Part shown: piece by piece, positions 1 through 13,122 of the stretch
Numbering within the stretch: position 1 is the stretch's first letter
Layout: each line of letters begins with the position of its first letter
NCBI RefSeq assembly: GCF_021130785.1
Contig: NC_060207.1
Coordinates: forward strand, 8,212,501-8,276,500
From: Homalodisca vitripennis
Lineage: Eukaryota; Arthropoda; Insecta; Hemiptera; Cicadellidae
DNA length: 64,000 bases
Direction of reading: 5' to 3'
Position numbers and translations under genes: made by a program
The notes under the pieces: generated by a model
Told to the model about the DNA's origin: nothing
The model's input: only the letters and a program-made list of their open reading frames with translations
The model's database searches: none

Positions 1-147
1 AAAATGCTTAACTACATCAGATAAAATTATGTTTGTCAAGGTAACTTACATACAATGCAATACAATTTTTGTATGTACCAGAACCGAGGGATTCGTGGTT
101 GTTGTGAATTTCAAAAATCTTCATCCCAGCCGCCCATCATGAACTTA

Positions 148-470
148 TCAGTCGATTAAAATGCCTTTGACATAAGAAAATGTTTTAGTCCAGTTTTGAA
201 TTTTTGATTCATTGAGTTCTTTGATGCCCTCAGTGAGCATATTGATTAGTCCGACTCCGACTTCTGATGGTAAGTGTTCGAAAGCTGCCGTTCTGTGCTG
301 TTCGACTCGAAAGTTATCCCTGCTTCTAGTCCCGTATTGGTGGACATCCCTGCCCCGTACCAACTCGCATATAAGTCGGCAGTACAGGGCCACCTCGAGA
401 ATATAGACGGCAGGGTCAGCAATCCAAGTTCCCTAAGGGCATCTTAGCACGACTCTAGGGTGTATTTTGA
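148..470 (-). pseudogene. LINE reverse transcriptase, C-terminal fragment
   Basis: An open stretch of about 80 residues reads VHQYGTRSRDNF, then VGLINMLTEGIKEL, then WTKTFSYVKGIL. This is the layout of the extreme C-terminus of Jockey/CR1-like ORF2 proteins: an H-x-Y-x-TR segment, a YN-LP-like segment, then an F-x3-LK-x-L-like tail. Upstream, in another frame, DPAVYILEVALYCRL matches the usual T-L-P-x-x-YI-x-E segment that precedes it, so there is a frameshift or indel near 410-450. The catalytic reverse transcriptase core is absent, as expected for a 5'-truncated LINE copy. The family assignment is from remembered domain order, not from a search. Confidence 0.6.
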
Positions 471-2347
471 TAGAATTCTTACGGCTTTCTTTTGAGATTT
501 GAAAACCTGAGATTTGAAATTTAATACTACCGTAATAAGAACGTAAAAGTAAATTACGATAACTAATTATATAAGTAAATATTATTAGTGTTATATATAT
601 ATAGCGTTATTATAGTGTTAGTAACATATATTAGTGTTAAATATATCGTTAGTGTTAATCGTCAATACTCCTTTTTTTACTTATTTAATTGTACTACTGG
701 TGTAATCCCGTTGGAAGAATAAATAAACGTAATCTTACCTATTTCAAACCTACAACCCGTTCACCCCATATGCAAACTCGGCCAAAAATCATGAACGTGT
801 GTTTTCCGCTGTCTTAATGTGATCACTGATAGTTGACTAGATGTAAAAGTATACCTGAGTTTTTACCAATCAAAATATTTTATGAAATGGACAGTAATTG
901 GAGACGATAAGTAAGTCAAGTACACATTCAATCTATACTCAAACACTGGAAATACAATATGTACACAATGCAAATTGTAACTGCATGTAATGAAATTGAA
1001 TTTAATAATTCTTCCTACAGTTTCAATGACGAAATCAAAAACTTTGTTATGTGGTACGAAACAATGTCCTGGATTGTACTGCACTGTTCTGGAACATCAA
1101 TCTTATAATGTTACTGACGTCTATGAAACTTGATCAATATTAAATCATTATATTTTGACAATTTTGTAATATTTTGTCACAAAATAACTGTATAATTATA
1201 TAAATTAATTATATTATAATATAATCATAATAATTATTATTATATGTTAATTATATTTTTAGTTTCACTGCATACATATTGCAATATTACTTAAGATATA
1301 ATATGTATTTAGTCAACATCTGTTATGATTATTTCACACTTATAATATTAAGTTATTATTAGTTAGATTTGAGTAAAGATAACCTGATTTTGCCTAATCA
1401 GGTAAAAAAACTATATTTTACCTATATTTTATGTTTCTATATGTTTCATACTTAGTTATATTATTCCGGACTTTACTCTCGATGTGATAGTTACGTTGAT
1501 TATGTAACAATCATTATTACATTCTAATGTAATGGTAAATTTTGCATGTCTTAAAGATATTTTTTTTAATAATCAAAATAAGTTCGTTAATTATTTTCGT
1601 TATATTTTGTATATTTCATGAAATAGGATTGTTAAACTGCTTATAACCTGTCTTCATACTGTTGTAATACTACAGCTAGGTCTAGGAGTGTTGGGACTTA
1701 TTCTATGATTCGAAGTCAAGTCTGAGATTCTATTATGTATTGCCGCAGGGAAATAAGCCTAGGCTGCAGCTATAAATCAGATACCTGAACTGGATGTGTT
1801 ATTTCACGGTTATATCCAAATGTGGTATAAATATTCTTTTTTATGTGTTCGCCCAGAATTTATGGACGAAATTTATCAAAAACACGTTTGGAGCCAAAGT
1901 TTATGCAGTAATCCCACATTAAATTCAACAAGGAAGAAAACTCGGCCGTTACACACCACTATATTAATACTGGACACACTATATCAAAATAAAACTTAAA
2001 ACTATTAAAGCACGTTGACACACCTAGGTATTTAAATGCATGGGAATCCTATTACATAAATCAAGCAAATTCGGAAGATGTATTAGATCAAGAAGGACCA
2101 ATACAAAACTCAATATTACTTTCACAAATATTACAAAAATGACATTCAAAAGTATGGTATAATTCCAGTAATGATTTTATTCTATTTTACACACTGCGCC
2201 ACTACGCGAATATCAAATCGCTGGGATAATAAATGACAGATGCCCAGGAGGGTAACTTTAATGAATAGTGATCATCATAGAGTTCTGTTAGTGAACAATC
2301 TTTTATAAAGCACAGTAATTTTAGGTTTATCCCAAAGGCAAGGTATG
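471..2347. other. AT-rich stretch without a recognisable gene
   Basis: Stops are dense in all frames and the short open frames here look like chance. The segment around 700-800 (aataaacgtaatcttaccta followed by a cytosine-rich stretch and aaactcggcc) recurs near 16645-16730, so it is a dispersed repeat. The piece at about 1690-1735 contains a worn copy of the gattcnaagtcaagtctgag motif also seen near 29410, 61505 and 63840. Confidence 0.5.
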
Positions 2348-3679
2348 CTTTGAAACTAGTTATTCAATGAGTGTAGTACGCAGTTCATAGAACGTATATT
2401 TAGTACATTTCACGGTGCATATTCAACTATAAAACGATTATTGGAAGGGTTTGAAACTAGTTATTCAATGAGAGTATTACGCAGTTCATAGAACGTATAT
2501 TTAGTACATTTCACGGTGCATATTCAACTATAAAACGATTAGTGGAAGGGTTTGAAACTAGTTATTCAATGAGAGTATTACGCAGTTCATAGAACGTATA
2601 TTTAGTACATTTCACGGTGCATATTCAACTATAAAACGATTAGTGGAAGGGTTTGAAACTAGTTATTCAATGAGAGTATTACGCAGTTCATAGAACGTAT
2701 ATTTTAGTACATTTCACGGTGCATATTCAACTATAAAACGATTAGTGGAAGGGTTTGAAACTAGTTATTCAATGAGAGTATTACGCAGTTCATAGAACGT
2801 ATATTTAGTACATTTCACGGTGCATATTCAACTATAAAACGATTAGTGGAAGCGTTTGAAACTAGTTATTCAATGAGAGTATTACGCAGTTCATAGAACG
2901 TATATTTAGTATACATTTCACGGTGCATATTCAACTATAAAACGATTAGTGGAAGGGTTTGAAACTAGTTATTCAATGAGAGTATTACGCAGTTCATAGA
3001 ACGTATATTTAGTACATGTCACGGTGCATATTCAACTATAAAACGATTAGTGGAAGGGTTTGAAACTAGTTATTCAATGAGAGTATTACGCAGTTCATAG
3101 AACGTATATTTAGTACATTTCACGATGCATATTCAACTATAAAACGATTAGTGGAAGGGTTTGAAACTAGTTATTCAATGAGAGTATTACGCAGTTCATA
3201 GAACGTATATTTAGTAGGCTACATTTCACGGTGCATATTCAACTATAAAACGATTAGTGGAAGGGTTTGAAACTAGTTATTCAATGAGAGTATTACGCAG
3301 TTCATAGAACGTATATTTAGTACATTTCACGATGCATATTCAACTATAAAACGATTAGTGGAAGGGTTTGAAACTAGTTATTCAATGAGAGTATTACGCA
3401 GTTCATAGAACGTATATTTAGTACATGTCACGGTGCATATTCAACTATAAAACGATTAGTGGAAGGGTTTGAAACTAGTTATTCAATGAGAGTATTACGC
3501 AGTTCATAGAACGTATATTTAGTACATTTCACGGTGCATATTCAACTATAAAACGATTAGTGGAAGGGTTTGAAACTAGTTATTCAATGAGAGTATATTA
3601 CGCAGTTCATAGAATGTATATTTAGTACATGTCACCGTGCATATTCAGCTATAAAACGATTAGTGGAAGGGTTTGAAAC
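2348..3679. repeat. Tandem array, 101-bp unit, 13 copies
   Basis: Thirteen head-to-tail copies start with gtttgaaactagttattcaa and end with acgattagtggaagg. Positions of the units (about 2348, 2449, 2550, 2651, 2753 and so on) give a 101-bp period. Four small insertions (1, 2, 5 and 2 bases) account exactly for the total length. A tenth copy of the first few bases closes the array at 3671-3679 where it changes to caacaaac. No frame is open across the unit, so it is non-coding minisatellite or satellite DNA. I saw no hammerhead core in either strand of the unit. Confidence 0.95.
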
Positions 3680-6600
3680 AACAAACAAATCTCATATCGG
3701 AAAGGCAGGTGGCGCCGCCTGACGTCAAAGATGAGAACTGAGGCAGTAAACAATCCAGTTAAGTGGCGTTATGCGCTCTACTGTGAATAAAATATCCCAC
3801 ATACGCGGTCGGCGCTGTTTCGTGTCATAAAAGCTGTAATTTTACGACATATGTAGACTATTACTCCTTCTTTCTGTATTTATTCAACAAACGGGTTATA
3901 ATTAGCCAACGACTCTTGTGAATAAAAGGTTAATATAGGTACTCTTTCACTCCTCATGGTTAAATAATAATTAAAATAAAAAATATTTTTGAAATTTATT
4001 TTTTGTTTCGTTTTTTACGTATTAAAAGTGGGTGTTTTCTCCTCATTCAGGGTTTAGCCTAATAATTATACCACATTATTAAAATGTGGTACAACTCGAC
4101 GAAATCGTAACTTGGACCAAATTAATAAAGAATGTTGTTAAACCCCGTATCCGACATGTATTTCGAGTACTTAAATCAACACCTTCTCGATAATTTCAAA
4201 GCTTGAATAATTAATTTTAAAAGTCATTAAAATATATAAAATAGATCTTCGAATAATAAACTTCAAAACTAAAGTTAATTGTTATGATTTACGAATTTTT
4301 ATTACAAAAGAACTAACTATTATATGTAATGTAATGATATCTCTTTGATATCTCATAATACTGTTTCTCCATCAAATCTTCTATCCGAACCATATTGACA
4401 CGCAGATTGTATAAGCAAATACCTGTCATAAAACATGCATTACATTTGAAAAAATCATTTTTGAAAGAATCTCTACACAGAGAGCGGTTTTAACCCCTAG
4501 TCATTTATTCTAATTTGTAGATATGGATTTATAAGATACAAACAGCATAGTTCGGTTCAATTAAGATTATTAAACAAAATCCTTCTTAAGTTAGAAATGA
4601 CCATTATTTGTAACATATTAAAAGTGGCATTTATTTTATCAAAATATTAATCTATATTATCCATTTTGATTGGACAAGCGACAATGCCTGGACTAGACTC
4701 CAAAAACCTTTTGGGTATGTTTGAACCCTTGTTTTTCCCTTTTTTCTGTTCTTTATTTTTGTATGTACTAATCTCTCCCCCACCTGACGAAGAGGATAGA
4801 TTCCAACCCTCGAAACGTTGTGTTATACCTTCTGTAACATATAACGATGGCAAATGTTCGAAATCCTGCTATGCTGTCAAACCTTCCATCGTCAATAACA
4901 AATTTTAAGCAAAGAAAAAACGTTAGTTTCAAATGTTTAACCCTTTTGATGCCCTTTTATTTCAACTTCCACCAAATCCAGCGTGGCCGACAATCAATTT
5001 TTCTCAGTAGGGATTTCTGTATCGATTTCAATAAAAACCGTTTCATGTGCTAATTTGGATCTCAACTCCTGGATCTTAGTTGAATTTTGTGTCAGCTCGC
5101 TGTTTTAGTTAAACTTCAGAGCTTCATTACCATAAAAGTAATTATTTCAGAGCTTATTAATTCTGTTTGCAAATAATTTGTTTTAATACCACTATCTCGT
5201 GGTATTTGAGAACTAGGGATAAACCATCTTGAAGATCTCAACTCGCCTACACCTGGCAAGAGAAGCTGAGAGTGAATGATTGAACAGCAATTACTACGAG
5301 CAGTGCGGCGGCAGCTTCGCGTGCTTCGACTATTTATTGTGCTTCACTGCACTGCTGTCGTTATCTGCTTTCTGAATCTATTTTTCAATTCAGTTATACA
5401 AACATTTAACACATATATTAATTTAATTTAGATCTGTTTTGCCTGTGCAAGGTTACTGCAAAACGAATTGCAAGATTTCAATCTAATAGTTCCCTTCCTT
5501 CTAGAGATGTCCAGAGAAATGACAGGTGACTTTATATGAAAAATAAATTATTTACATCCCCCTAGCAAGCAAGAGAAAAAATGTGTCAACCTACTGAGTT
5601 TAATGATGCTCAGAAAAATTCTGTGGTTGGTATTGCATCATCAAAGAACTCATTCTAGTCTACGTAGTAATGAAGGTTCATGCAAAATTTGAATTTTACA
5701 GACGATATTTCACAAAAGTTCTTGTCACAAGACACATTCACATTTTGGTTCATGTATAGGTATATACCTATTAGGTGTAAGTGTAAGCTTTCATAGCGGT
5801 GTTGAAATAATAAAAATTTCAGTGAGCTTTGGAGGGTGTTTAAAAAGTAAGATTGCGCTGATATCAAATCTTGACACCGAGTTTAAACATTGGCATTCTA
5901 ATCTTGTCTTGTTCCGCCGTATTAATGAGCTACATAACTATCACTGGACTAAGTGTTGCCTTTATAGAAATAAAACTTCATGCAAATTTCAAGTCTATAG
6001 GTCTTTTTGCTTTGTTTAAACTACTGTTTAGGTATAATACTGTAGTTAACCTACAAGATACTAACTGTTTAGCTATCATAATACATGTAGTTAAAGTTCT
6101 GTACACTAACCATTAATCTTTGATACATGTTGTTAAATTACTGTAAAATAACTGTTAATACATGTTATTATCAATGCGATTTTGCGCCGAAAGGCGTTTG
6201 TTGCTGTTAACGTGTTTGGGGGTTTCTCCGTAAGCTGAATTTAGAAACACTCCTTACAGTTAAAACGGACTGTTCCCTTCAAAAACTATGCCCTAAACCA
6301 TTTAGTAGGGTTCTACGGTATAGTGCGTACCACCCACTTACCATGCAACGTCGAGCCCCTTGGGAAATCTCGGTTGAGGGAAGGAACAGATAATCCACCT
6401 AGTGAAGCTGTTGTGACGTTATTTCGTCTTTTCAAACACAGATAGACCGCGTATTTCAGCTTTCACTGTGATACATCTTATCCAGTTGATGATCTTCGAG
6501 TACCATCTCAGCCAGTGTGGGTGACTAAACTCTATCGCTAAAACTTTCCTGGTTAAGACGATCTGATAAACAAAACCAAACTCTTCTACCTCCTCATGAG

Positions 6601-7640
6601 TGTCTAGTCTTACCGGGAAACCACCCAGGACCGATTCCGTCTATTCAAGTGTAAATAAAGTTTAATAAAAAGTGTACTTGTGAATATTACGTACTTAAAT
6701 TATAGTTTTCGTCGTAATTTTTTTTCAAAACTGTATTCAGAGATAAGATATACTGGTTTTCCTATATACTCGTATTATAAAATATTTTTGGTTATGAAAA
6801 TCTTATTCATTCACAATTACTTTTACGCTAACATTTTTAGTATTGAACTTTGGTACGGGAAGTGTCTTATTTTAAAAGACGGAAAATAGATGTTTACCTT
6901 TTTGAATATAGCTTGAAATCATTTCAAAATTGTTTCACTTCATCGTTTAAATATTCAAAACATTGCAAATTCACAAGAAAATCTCAAAGGTAGCCGAATG
7001 CAAATTAAGCTTATCATTAAAATGAGAGAGATATCTCTTTAGTCTAGCCTAGTCTATCATCAAAATCTGGGATAAAATTGTTTGAGATTTGACGTAGTTT
7101 TTACGTCATCATTACCCAAGGTCGTTTCACTACAGCATGCTGTTAATGTTTCTTCTAGTTTTAAACACACACACACAACACACAAGTTGATAAGTATTGC
7201 GAGAGTTTTGGCTATAATTTAAAACTAAGAACCCCGCCGACACTAAGGAAGGCAGCAAAGTCGACAGAAGACATAAACCACTTGCAGTAGTGTATGTAAT
7301 TGTTAGCAGGAACACGTGTCCCATCCCAACTCGGCGGCCGCAGCACACTCCTGCAATATTTCTCCCCTAGAGCTCTCCGCAACGAGTTCTGCCGAAAACA
7401 AATCTCGCCTTCACAAATTTCACCTAACAGTTCAAGATTCGTGACTTCTGGTAACACTGTTATATATTTCACTAGATGGCTATACGTGATTTTCTTCCAA
7501 GAACAATATTTTTTCAACCGATTCAAATCGATAATTTCAAATCATTTATTTTATATTTTGACTAATATTCCTGTTATTGCTGTTGAAGTTTTGCATTAAA
7601 TTTCATGTCATAAAAATACACACAGTGGATTAAATACGAA
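3680..7640. other. Intergenic DNA with scattered repeats
   Basis: No gene is recognisable. The stretch 5680-6010 contains pieces of the dispersed family found at 16.9-17.7 and 26.7-27.6 kb (phrases such as aaacttcatgcaaatttcaa and tcaagtctataggt). The block 6180-6660 is clearly richer in G and C than its flanks and may be the remains of an element, but I could not identify a protein in it. A short CA run lies near 7165-7180. Confidence 0.4.
4725..4850 (+). repeat. Dispersed repeat, copy 1 (inverted copy at 20370-20470)
   Basis: The segment ttatttttgtatgtactaat followed by ctgacgaagaggatagattc and a cgaaac box is repeated in reverse complement at 20370-20470. Both share the same order: pyrimidine-rich lead, tttttgtatgt, a ctgacga box, gaggatagattcca and a tcgaaa box. 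It is part of a wider set of loci with a CTGAnGA...CGAAA hairpin, described in the findings. Confidence 0.7.
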
Positions 7641-7696
7641 TTTTGAGTTCAGCTCCATTTCATTTTCCGCTTAGCGCTGATCATTTGTATTCAACT

Positions 7697-8035
7697 GAAT
7701 AAATGAATTTATTTCCAATCAATATAAACACGGTTGTATACAATACATTATCATTTTCGGAAATTGACTGACCACTTTTACAAGTACAAGAAAAGTTAGT
7801 AAATTGAAAAAACAATAAATATACATTTATGAGACTCTAGCATCTTAGATTACTTTGAGCCGCCATTTGGGTATCTACTAAAAATATTTATGCAATACTA
7901 CAATTCAGAAAATAAATTATATACAATAAAGAAATACACAAAACAAATAAATTTTACATCACAAATACATATACAAATATAATTAACAATAAATACTAAT
8001 AAATATTAATAATAATACCAATGAACAATGCTGCA
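7697..8035 (-). repeat. Dispersed repeat, copy 1 (second copy at 44697-45025)
   Basis: This segment and 44697-45025 match over about 330 bp, including aatgaatttatttccaatca, tactttgagccgccatttgg and a shared run of short a/t-rich blocks ending in aacaataaatactaataaat. Read on the minus strand it ends in ataaattcatttatt, which looks like the 3' tail of a LINE. It lies just downstream of the minus-strand reverse transcriptase at 8140-10330, but the join at about 8130 is abrupt, so it could be that element's own tail after a deletion or a separate insertion. Confidence 0.7.
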
Positions 8036-8139
8036 TACTTGTGGAGTCGCCTGATGAGGAAACCTTCGGTTTCGAAAGGCCTCGCCCGAAAAATAAATAA
8101 ATTGGAAATATTATGTATTCTTTACATTTAATAATATTT

Positions 8140-10330
8140 ACTAATATGTTGTTCAAAACTCATTGTTTCGTCCAAAATAATCCCCACATACTTGGTTTAA
8201 ATGGTTTACTCTTTCCAAAGGTAGACAACCACATACTGTTAAGCTACATAAAGCAGATTGTTAGGTGAGAGGAAGCGTTATTTAAAAACCACGAAGATCA
8301 AAATTGATAAATTTAATTTTGTTTACATTTACTTGCATTTTGTTTTGGAGGCACCATTGTCTTAGCAAGAGCAGCAAGAGATTATGATAAATAAATAAAT
8401 TCAATAACTCTATGTCGTCTGCAAAAGCACTGACTTTTCCATGAAAATTAAGTTCCATTTAAGAATATCAGAAAGAGAACTGCAGAGGTCACTGGCCCCT
8501 GAGGGACACCAGACTCAACTAATTTTGGAAAGCTGTACGGTAATTACTTTTACTTTTTGTTGTCTGCGTATCAAGAAACATCTAAACTAACACAATGCAG
8601 TTCCCCTAATACCTATCGCCTCCAGCTTACCTAAGATAATTTCATGATCAACTAAATCGAACGCTTTTTTAGAATCTATAAAGAGTCCCGATGTTTTACA
8701 ATAGAGTTAAGGCTGTTGTAAATATTTTCTGTAACATTTAATACAGCATCTTCGGTTGATTTAGGTACCCTTTACAAATCCAAATTGATTACTACTAAGA
8801 AAATTTATTTTGTTTAAATATCTATGTAGTCTTATAACCATTAATAATTCAAATAATTTGGAAAACATTGTAAACTAAATTGAAGTTTTACTTTTAAGAA
8901 ATGGTACAACATAACTCAATTTAAGGCTTTCTGGAAAAATACCCTGACTAAAACTGTTAATGTAAGTGAGTACTGTCGCTACATCAACAATAAATATTAA
9001 TCGTTACGCAGAAATATTATCATATCCAGTAGATATTTTATTTTTAGACTTCTCACAACAGACTTTATTTCGTCCTCAGTAGTTGTCGCAATAACAAAGC
9101 ATTGTTGGGAAGTGCGTATTGGAAGTAGGTTGGCAGTCGGGACTGTACTAGGACGGTCAGACTGTACTGAGATAAGATAATCATTTACCTCCTCCGCGAT
9201 AACGCAAGGATCTGTTACACTAGTACCTTCTGCCAATTCAATATTGTCAATACTTTTGTCTGAGACTTGACCTGTCAAAATATTTATTATTTTCCACTGC
9301 CGAGATACGTCTTTGTTGCAGTCTAATAATAATTTAGAATAATATTGGTTTTTTACAAAAGCAATTTTCTGATTTAAATCGGTAAATTAATGAAATAATT
9401 TTTAAATGCAATGTCATACAATCTTTGTTTACTAATCTTGTAAAGCTTCCTACGCCTTTTAATACCATTCAAAATATCAAAGGTCATCCATGGGCTCAAT
9501 GATTTGGATTTCTGTAATTTATTTCCCCTTCTTACCTGTATACACCTTATAGCTGCACAGAATATCATTAAATTTACATTATTATTATTGTACACTATGT
9601 CCCAATTAACGGCCTTCAATTTCTCTTTAGCTAAATTATAATCGACTTGAGGATTATCGTTATTCGAGTTGTTAGTTTAAGTATTTACATTAGGTGATTG
9701 GTTGTACACATTGTTGTAAACGAATACCAAAATACAATGGTTTGTAATACCATGATCAAAAACTGCACTATTAATGGAATTTATGTTTTTATTCTAATAA
9801 AAATGTGATCTATACAAGTTTTAGACGTAACAGTAATTGTAGTAGGTGTGTTTATTAATGACATGAAACCATGGTTATTAAGTAAGTTTAGATAACCGTT
9901 CACAATTGGTTTATTATCAAGAATATTCACATTTATATCCCCAATATACACCATATTACTATGCTTATTTTTAATTATTTCAGCTAACTGGCTAATAAAC
10001 AAACTTTCAGAAGTGTATTGGAGCCTATACAAACAAAACAATTTAAAATAGCGTTTATTGATAGTAATATTCAACAATAAGGCATCGGCTGAAGTCATAT
10101 ATATTTCTAATGTACTACAATCTATACTATTTTCTACATAACAGATAACAACCACCAGATCTATATGTGTCATTGCGCTGAGCAAACTAATTACTTTCGT
10201 CAGAACCTATCCATATTTCACTAATTACTATAAAATGTATTTCCCCATTTATGTTATTTATTTCCGCGATAAATCTATAAAAGTTTTTCCTCATACTTCT
10301 TATATTGATATGAATGAAATTCAGACTATC
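8140..10330 (-). pseudogene. LINE ORF2 remnant: endonuclease plus reverse transcriptase
   Basis: Read on the minus strand from 10330 down, the order is an apurinic-type endonuclease (ISEIWIGS-like near 10200; GDINVNIL and CIDHIF at 9781-10185), a linker with PWMTFDILNGIKRRRKLYK at 9374-9619, the pre-palm segment with TTEDEIKSVVRSLK at 8997-9278, then the reverse transcriptase with LFIDSKKAFDLVDHE (about 8640-8690), GVPQGPVTSA (8480-8510), the catalytic box FADDIEL (8406-8426), and KYVGIILDETMSFEQ near 8160-8205. Several frameshifts and stops separate these pieces, so it is inactive. The protein stops short of the usual C-terminal segment, which suggests a deletion at about 8130. Domain order fits the Jockey/CR1 group of non-LTR retrotransposons; the exact clade is not decided. 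Confidence 0.8.
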
Positions 10331-10494
10331 AGTGTTATTTTGGGGATCGAAAAAACATTAATACTTAAGTTTACACTATTTGACACCATTTGACAAGTTA
10401 GAAGTTAAGGAAATTCTGGTGATTGAAACATTTAAAATAAATATAAAGATAAATCTATTGAAACATCTTTGCTTTTTAACACTTTAACATAAAA

Positions 10495-11260
10495 CTACTG
10501 AAGCTTGTTTAGTTCATCATAACTGAAGTTTGACAGGAATACCTTATTGTCCGGAGATAGATGCTCGTTTACGTACATACTGCCTTTTGGAAAGGACGCG
10601 TTAACATTTTGAGCTGTCATCTTTTTCTTCTCCCTGAACTTACCAATAATTTTGTCCCGGGTCAATCTGCTGACGAACTGGACAATAAGTGGAGGGTGGC
10701 GATCCTTCCTGAATGGTACTCTGTGAGCAGCTGAGATGTCCTTCTTGTCGATCTCCATCCCTAGGGCTGTTTGACAACATTCTCCTGCGGGGTGACTGGA
10801 AGACCCGCTGATTTCAATGACTTTCTCATTTAGTTTAACTACTTAATTTGTTAGGGCTATGTTCTTAATGCGGAGCTCCTCGTTGTCGTTTTGTAAAACA
10901 GCAAACTCGGTCTTCACGTCTTCCGTGACTCGCACAGATTCATCAAGTTTGTCTGAAACAAATTAAACACTGGACCTCAGGTCGCTCATTTCATTTCTGA
11001 AAGTTTTCAGCTCCTCAAAAAATCGGGTTTAAAGTCGTTTAAAACTTTGAAAGGGAAGTCCTTGGTGTAAGAGACAGAGTTTGTAATAGGCGACATACTT
11101 CGACATTCTTTACACTTCCAATCTCGATTATGACGTGTTTTTTTTTACCCTCTAAATCGTTCTACACACAGAGCGTGAAACAAGTTCTCGCATCCACCAA
11201 CACACCTTACGCACAAATCGATCTTTTCAGCTGAGATGTCTCGATTTCAGATACCACAAA
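10495..11260 (-). pseudogene. LINE ORF1 remnant with N-terminal PHD finger
   Basis: This lies upstream (minus-strand sense) of the endonuclease/reverse transcriptase remnant, as ORF1 should. Near 11095-11235 the minus strand reads CVRCVGGCENLFHALC followed, after a frame break, by DWKCKEC: the C-x2-C, C, H-x3-C and W-x-C-x2-C pattern of a PHD zinc finger. A polar, probably coiled stretch follows. The open part at 10495-10758 contains AAHRVPFR, PPLIVQFVSR, IGKFREKKK and MYVNEHLSPDNKVF, which is the familiar nucleic-acid-binding C-terminal part of insect LINE ORF1 proteins. Breaks between these parts show it is dead. The role in living relatives is to bind the element's RNA. Confidence 0.7.
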
Positions 11261-11450
11261 GTGACGACAAAATTATATAAGCGATTAAATTAACAAGAAA
11301 CACACAAAGTAATGTAATAAAAACTTAATGCGGGTCGCGACAAGTCCATACACGCACAACCTTATCACTGCGGAGCTTATCAGCAAGCGGCTTATCAACT
11401 CGGCGTACAGAGCCAGACTCTTCCCACCATAGCCGTAGCTAATGTAAGTT

Positions 11451-13120
11451 ATGTGCAAATTAAGTTAAACTTCACTTGTGTGCTTATTAACTAAACACTA
11501 TAATTCATTATATCTATAATGACACATAATATAACGACTTCAACACGCATGTAACCCCAGATATAAAAAATCCTCTAATTCCTTTTCAAGCCCTCCTCAT
11601 ATTACAGAAATATCGTAAGCATTAAAATATGTGTCTTGATGTGTGGGGATGGTGGTAAAACAGATTTTTGACTATTCTTACGAAGGAATATTTTCTACTT
11701 TTCAGCTGCACTATATAAATAGTACACCGATACTTTATCCATTGCAAGCCTTTATCTTAATGTTTACTCTTTTATTGAGTGTTACACATAATGTTATTCA
11801 TCTTTAAATTGAATTTAACGCCAAACTTTATTACTGAAAAGATTGTGCGTTTACTTACTATCTAAATGATAAATACAAAGATGAGCAAATAATTTATTGC
11901 ATTTCGTCCGTTGTTTTTCTTATCTGATTATTTACGAACGGGAAACAGTACGTTGAACATAAGAAAGGCAGTGCAGCTTATCCAAATCTGCGAGGAAACC
12001 ATCGTTATGAAAGCTCTCCCTGATGTTATACGTTTCCATATTTTAAAGAAGCTATGAATCACTAAGTTTTCTCATTCATTAAAGACGTACGCTTGGAGGC
12101 CTCACTCCTCGTTTAATATTCCAGCAGTTCTTTGGAAAATAAAACATTTATGAGAAGAAAAATGAAACCACTGTCTTATTATTTTTATTTTAAAATATAA
12201 CGTTTTAGCAATCAATATTTTCTGGGTCTCTGTAAACGTTCATTCCTTTAGATGACGTTAAACCTTTTAATTATAACGTACATCTATTACATCCAAATGA
12301 ACTTTTTAGACACAAGATAAACATAGATTGTAGGGATCATCTTGGAATGCAGCATCATGTATTATACATATCAGGAAAATCATCTATCAGGAACATTTTC
12401 TATATTTCAGAGAGACTTTTGATGGTTATTCTCGAGCCAGTCTCGGATTCATTCGGTTTATATACAAGTTTTCACGTATTTTTTTACTGGATAATGGATA
12501 ATAGTCTGTATAGTGTAACATTGGTATGAGTCCGTTTGTGGAAAAACTGGTATTTCATCAAGACTCCATACTTTTCATTTTTTTTCTGAAATAAGCTGAA
12601 TTTTTCTTCACAATCTAATGAAACATGATATACCTGTATATAAATAACTACCTGTTCCGCTTTTTGTAAGCTTTGCTCGTGTATGAGCACTTTGGTTTAA
12701 GTCAATTATATTGTCAACGCCGATGTAGAGTTTACCTTGTTGACACTATCAAGAAACTCTGCCAAAAGTGTATGTTTATAGCCATTGTACACGTACATGT
12801 ACTTAACAATAAAGTGGTCTAACATTCAAGCTATAAGGCCACAAACAGAAATTCATAGACAAATATCCATAAAAACGTATCGCCTTCACTTAGTGTGTGG
12901 TTATTATACACAACTATCTCGTAATTGTAGTTTTACAATGTGCAGGCGCTTTGATAACATATATTTTGCAGCGCCTCCTGGTGGTGAGTTACATTAATGG
13001 GCATAGCATATAAACCTTCTACGTTACATATATATACATATACATACAAATTTTCATAATGATCGGTCAAATAGTTTTCTGAGTCTATAAAGGACAAACA
13101 CAGAAACATTCATTTTTATA
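11451..13120. other. Intergenic DNA without a recognisable gene
   Basis: Nothing gene-like is seen. The last 140 bases (about 12980-13120) hold ttctgagtctataaaggaca and end in ttcatttttatata, which looks like the 3' tail of an older retroelement; the mariner-type element at 13123 is inserted inside its terminal TATA run. Confidence 0.4.
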
Positions 13121-13122
13121 TA

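Larger units (their letters stand above)
8140..11450 (-). mobile_element. Degenerate non-LTR retrotransposon (Jockey/CR1-like)
   Basis: ORF1 and ORF2 remnants lie in the right order and strand and account for about 3.1 kb. The right limit (the 5' end) is put near 11450 because the GC-richer sequence that resembles a 5' leader ends there; this edge is soft. The left limit is the last reverse-transcriptase residue I can see. If the tail at 7697-8035 belongs to the same copy the element is about 3.75 kb. No target-site duplication was found by eye. Confidence 0.6.

Noticed and set aside
8051..8095. True hammerhead ribozyme at ctgatgaggaaacc...gaaa
   Set aside because: There is one extra base between CTGATGA and stem II and no NUH cleavage site after the ggc/gcc stem, so the catalytic fold is not supported; kept only as a motif-family finding.
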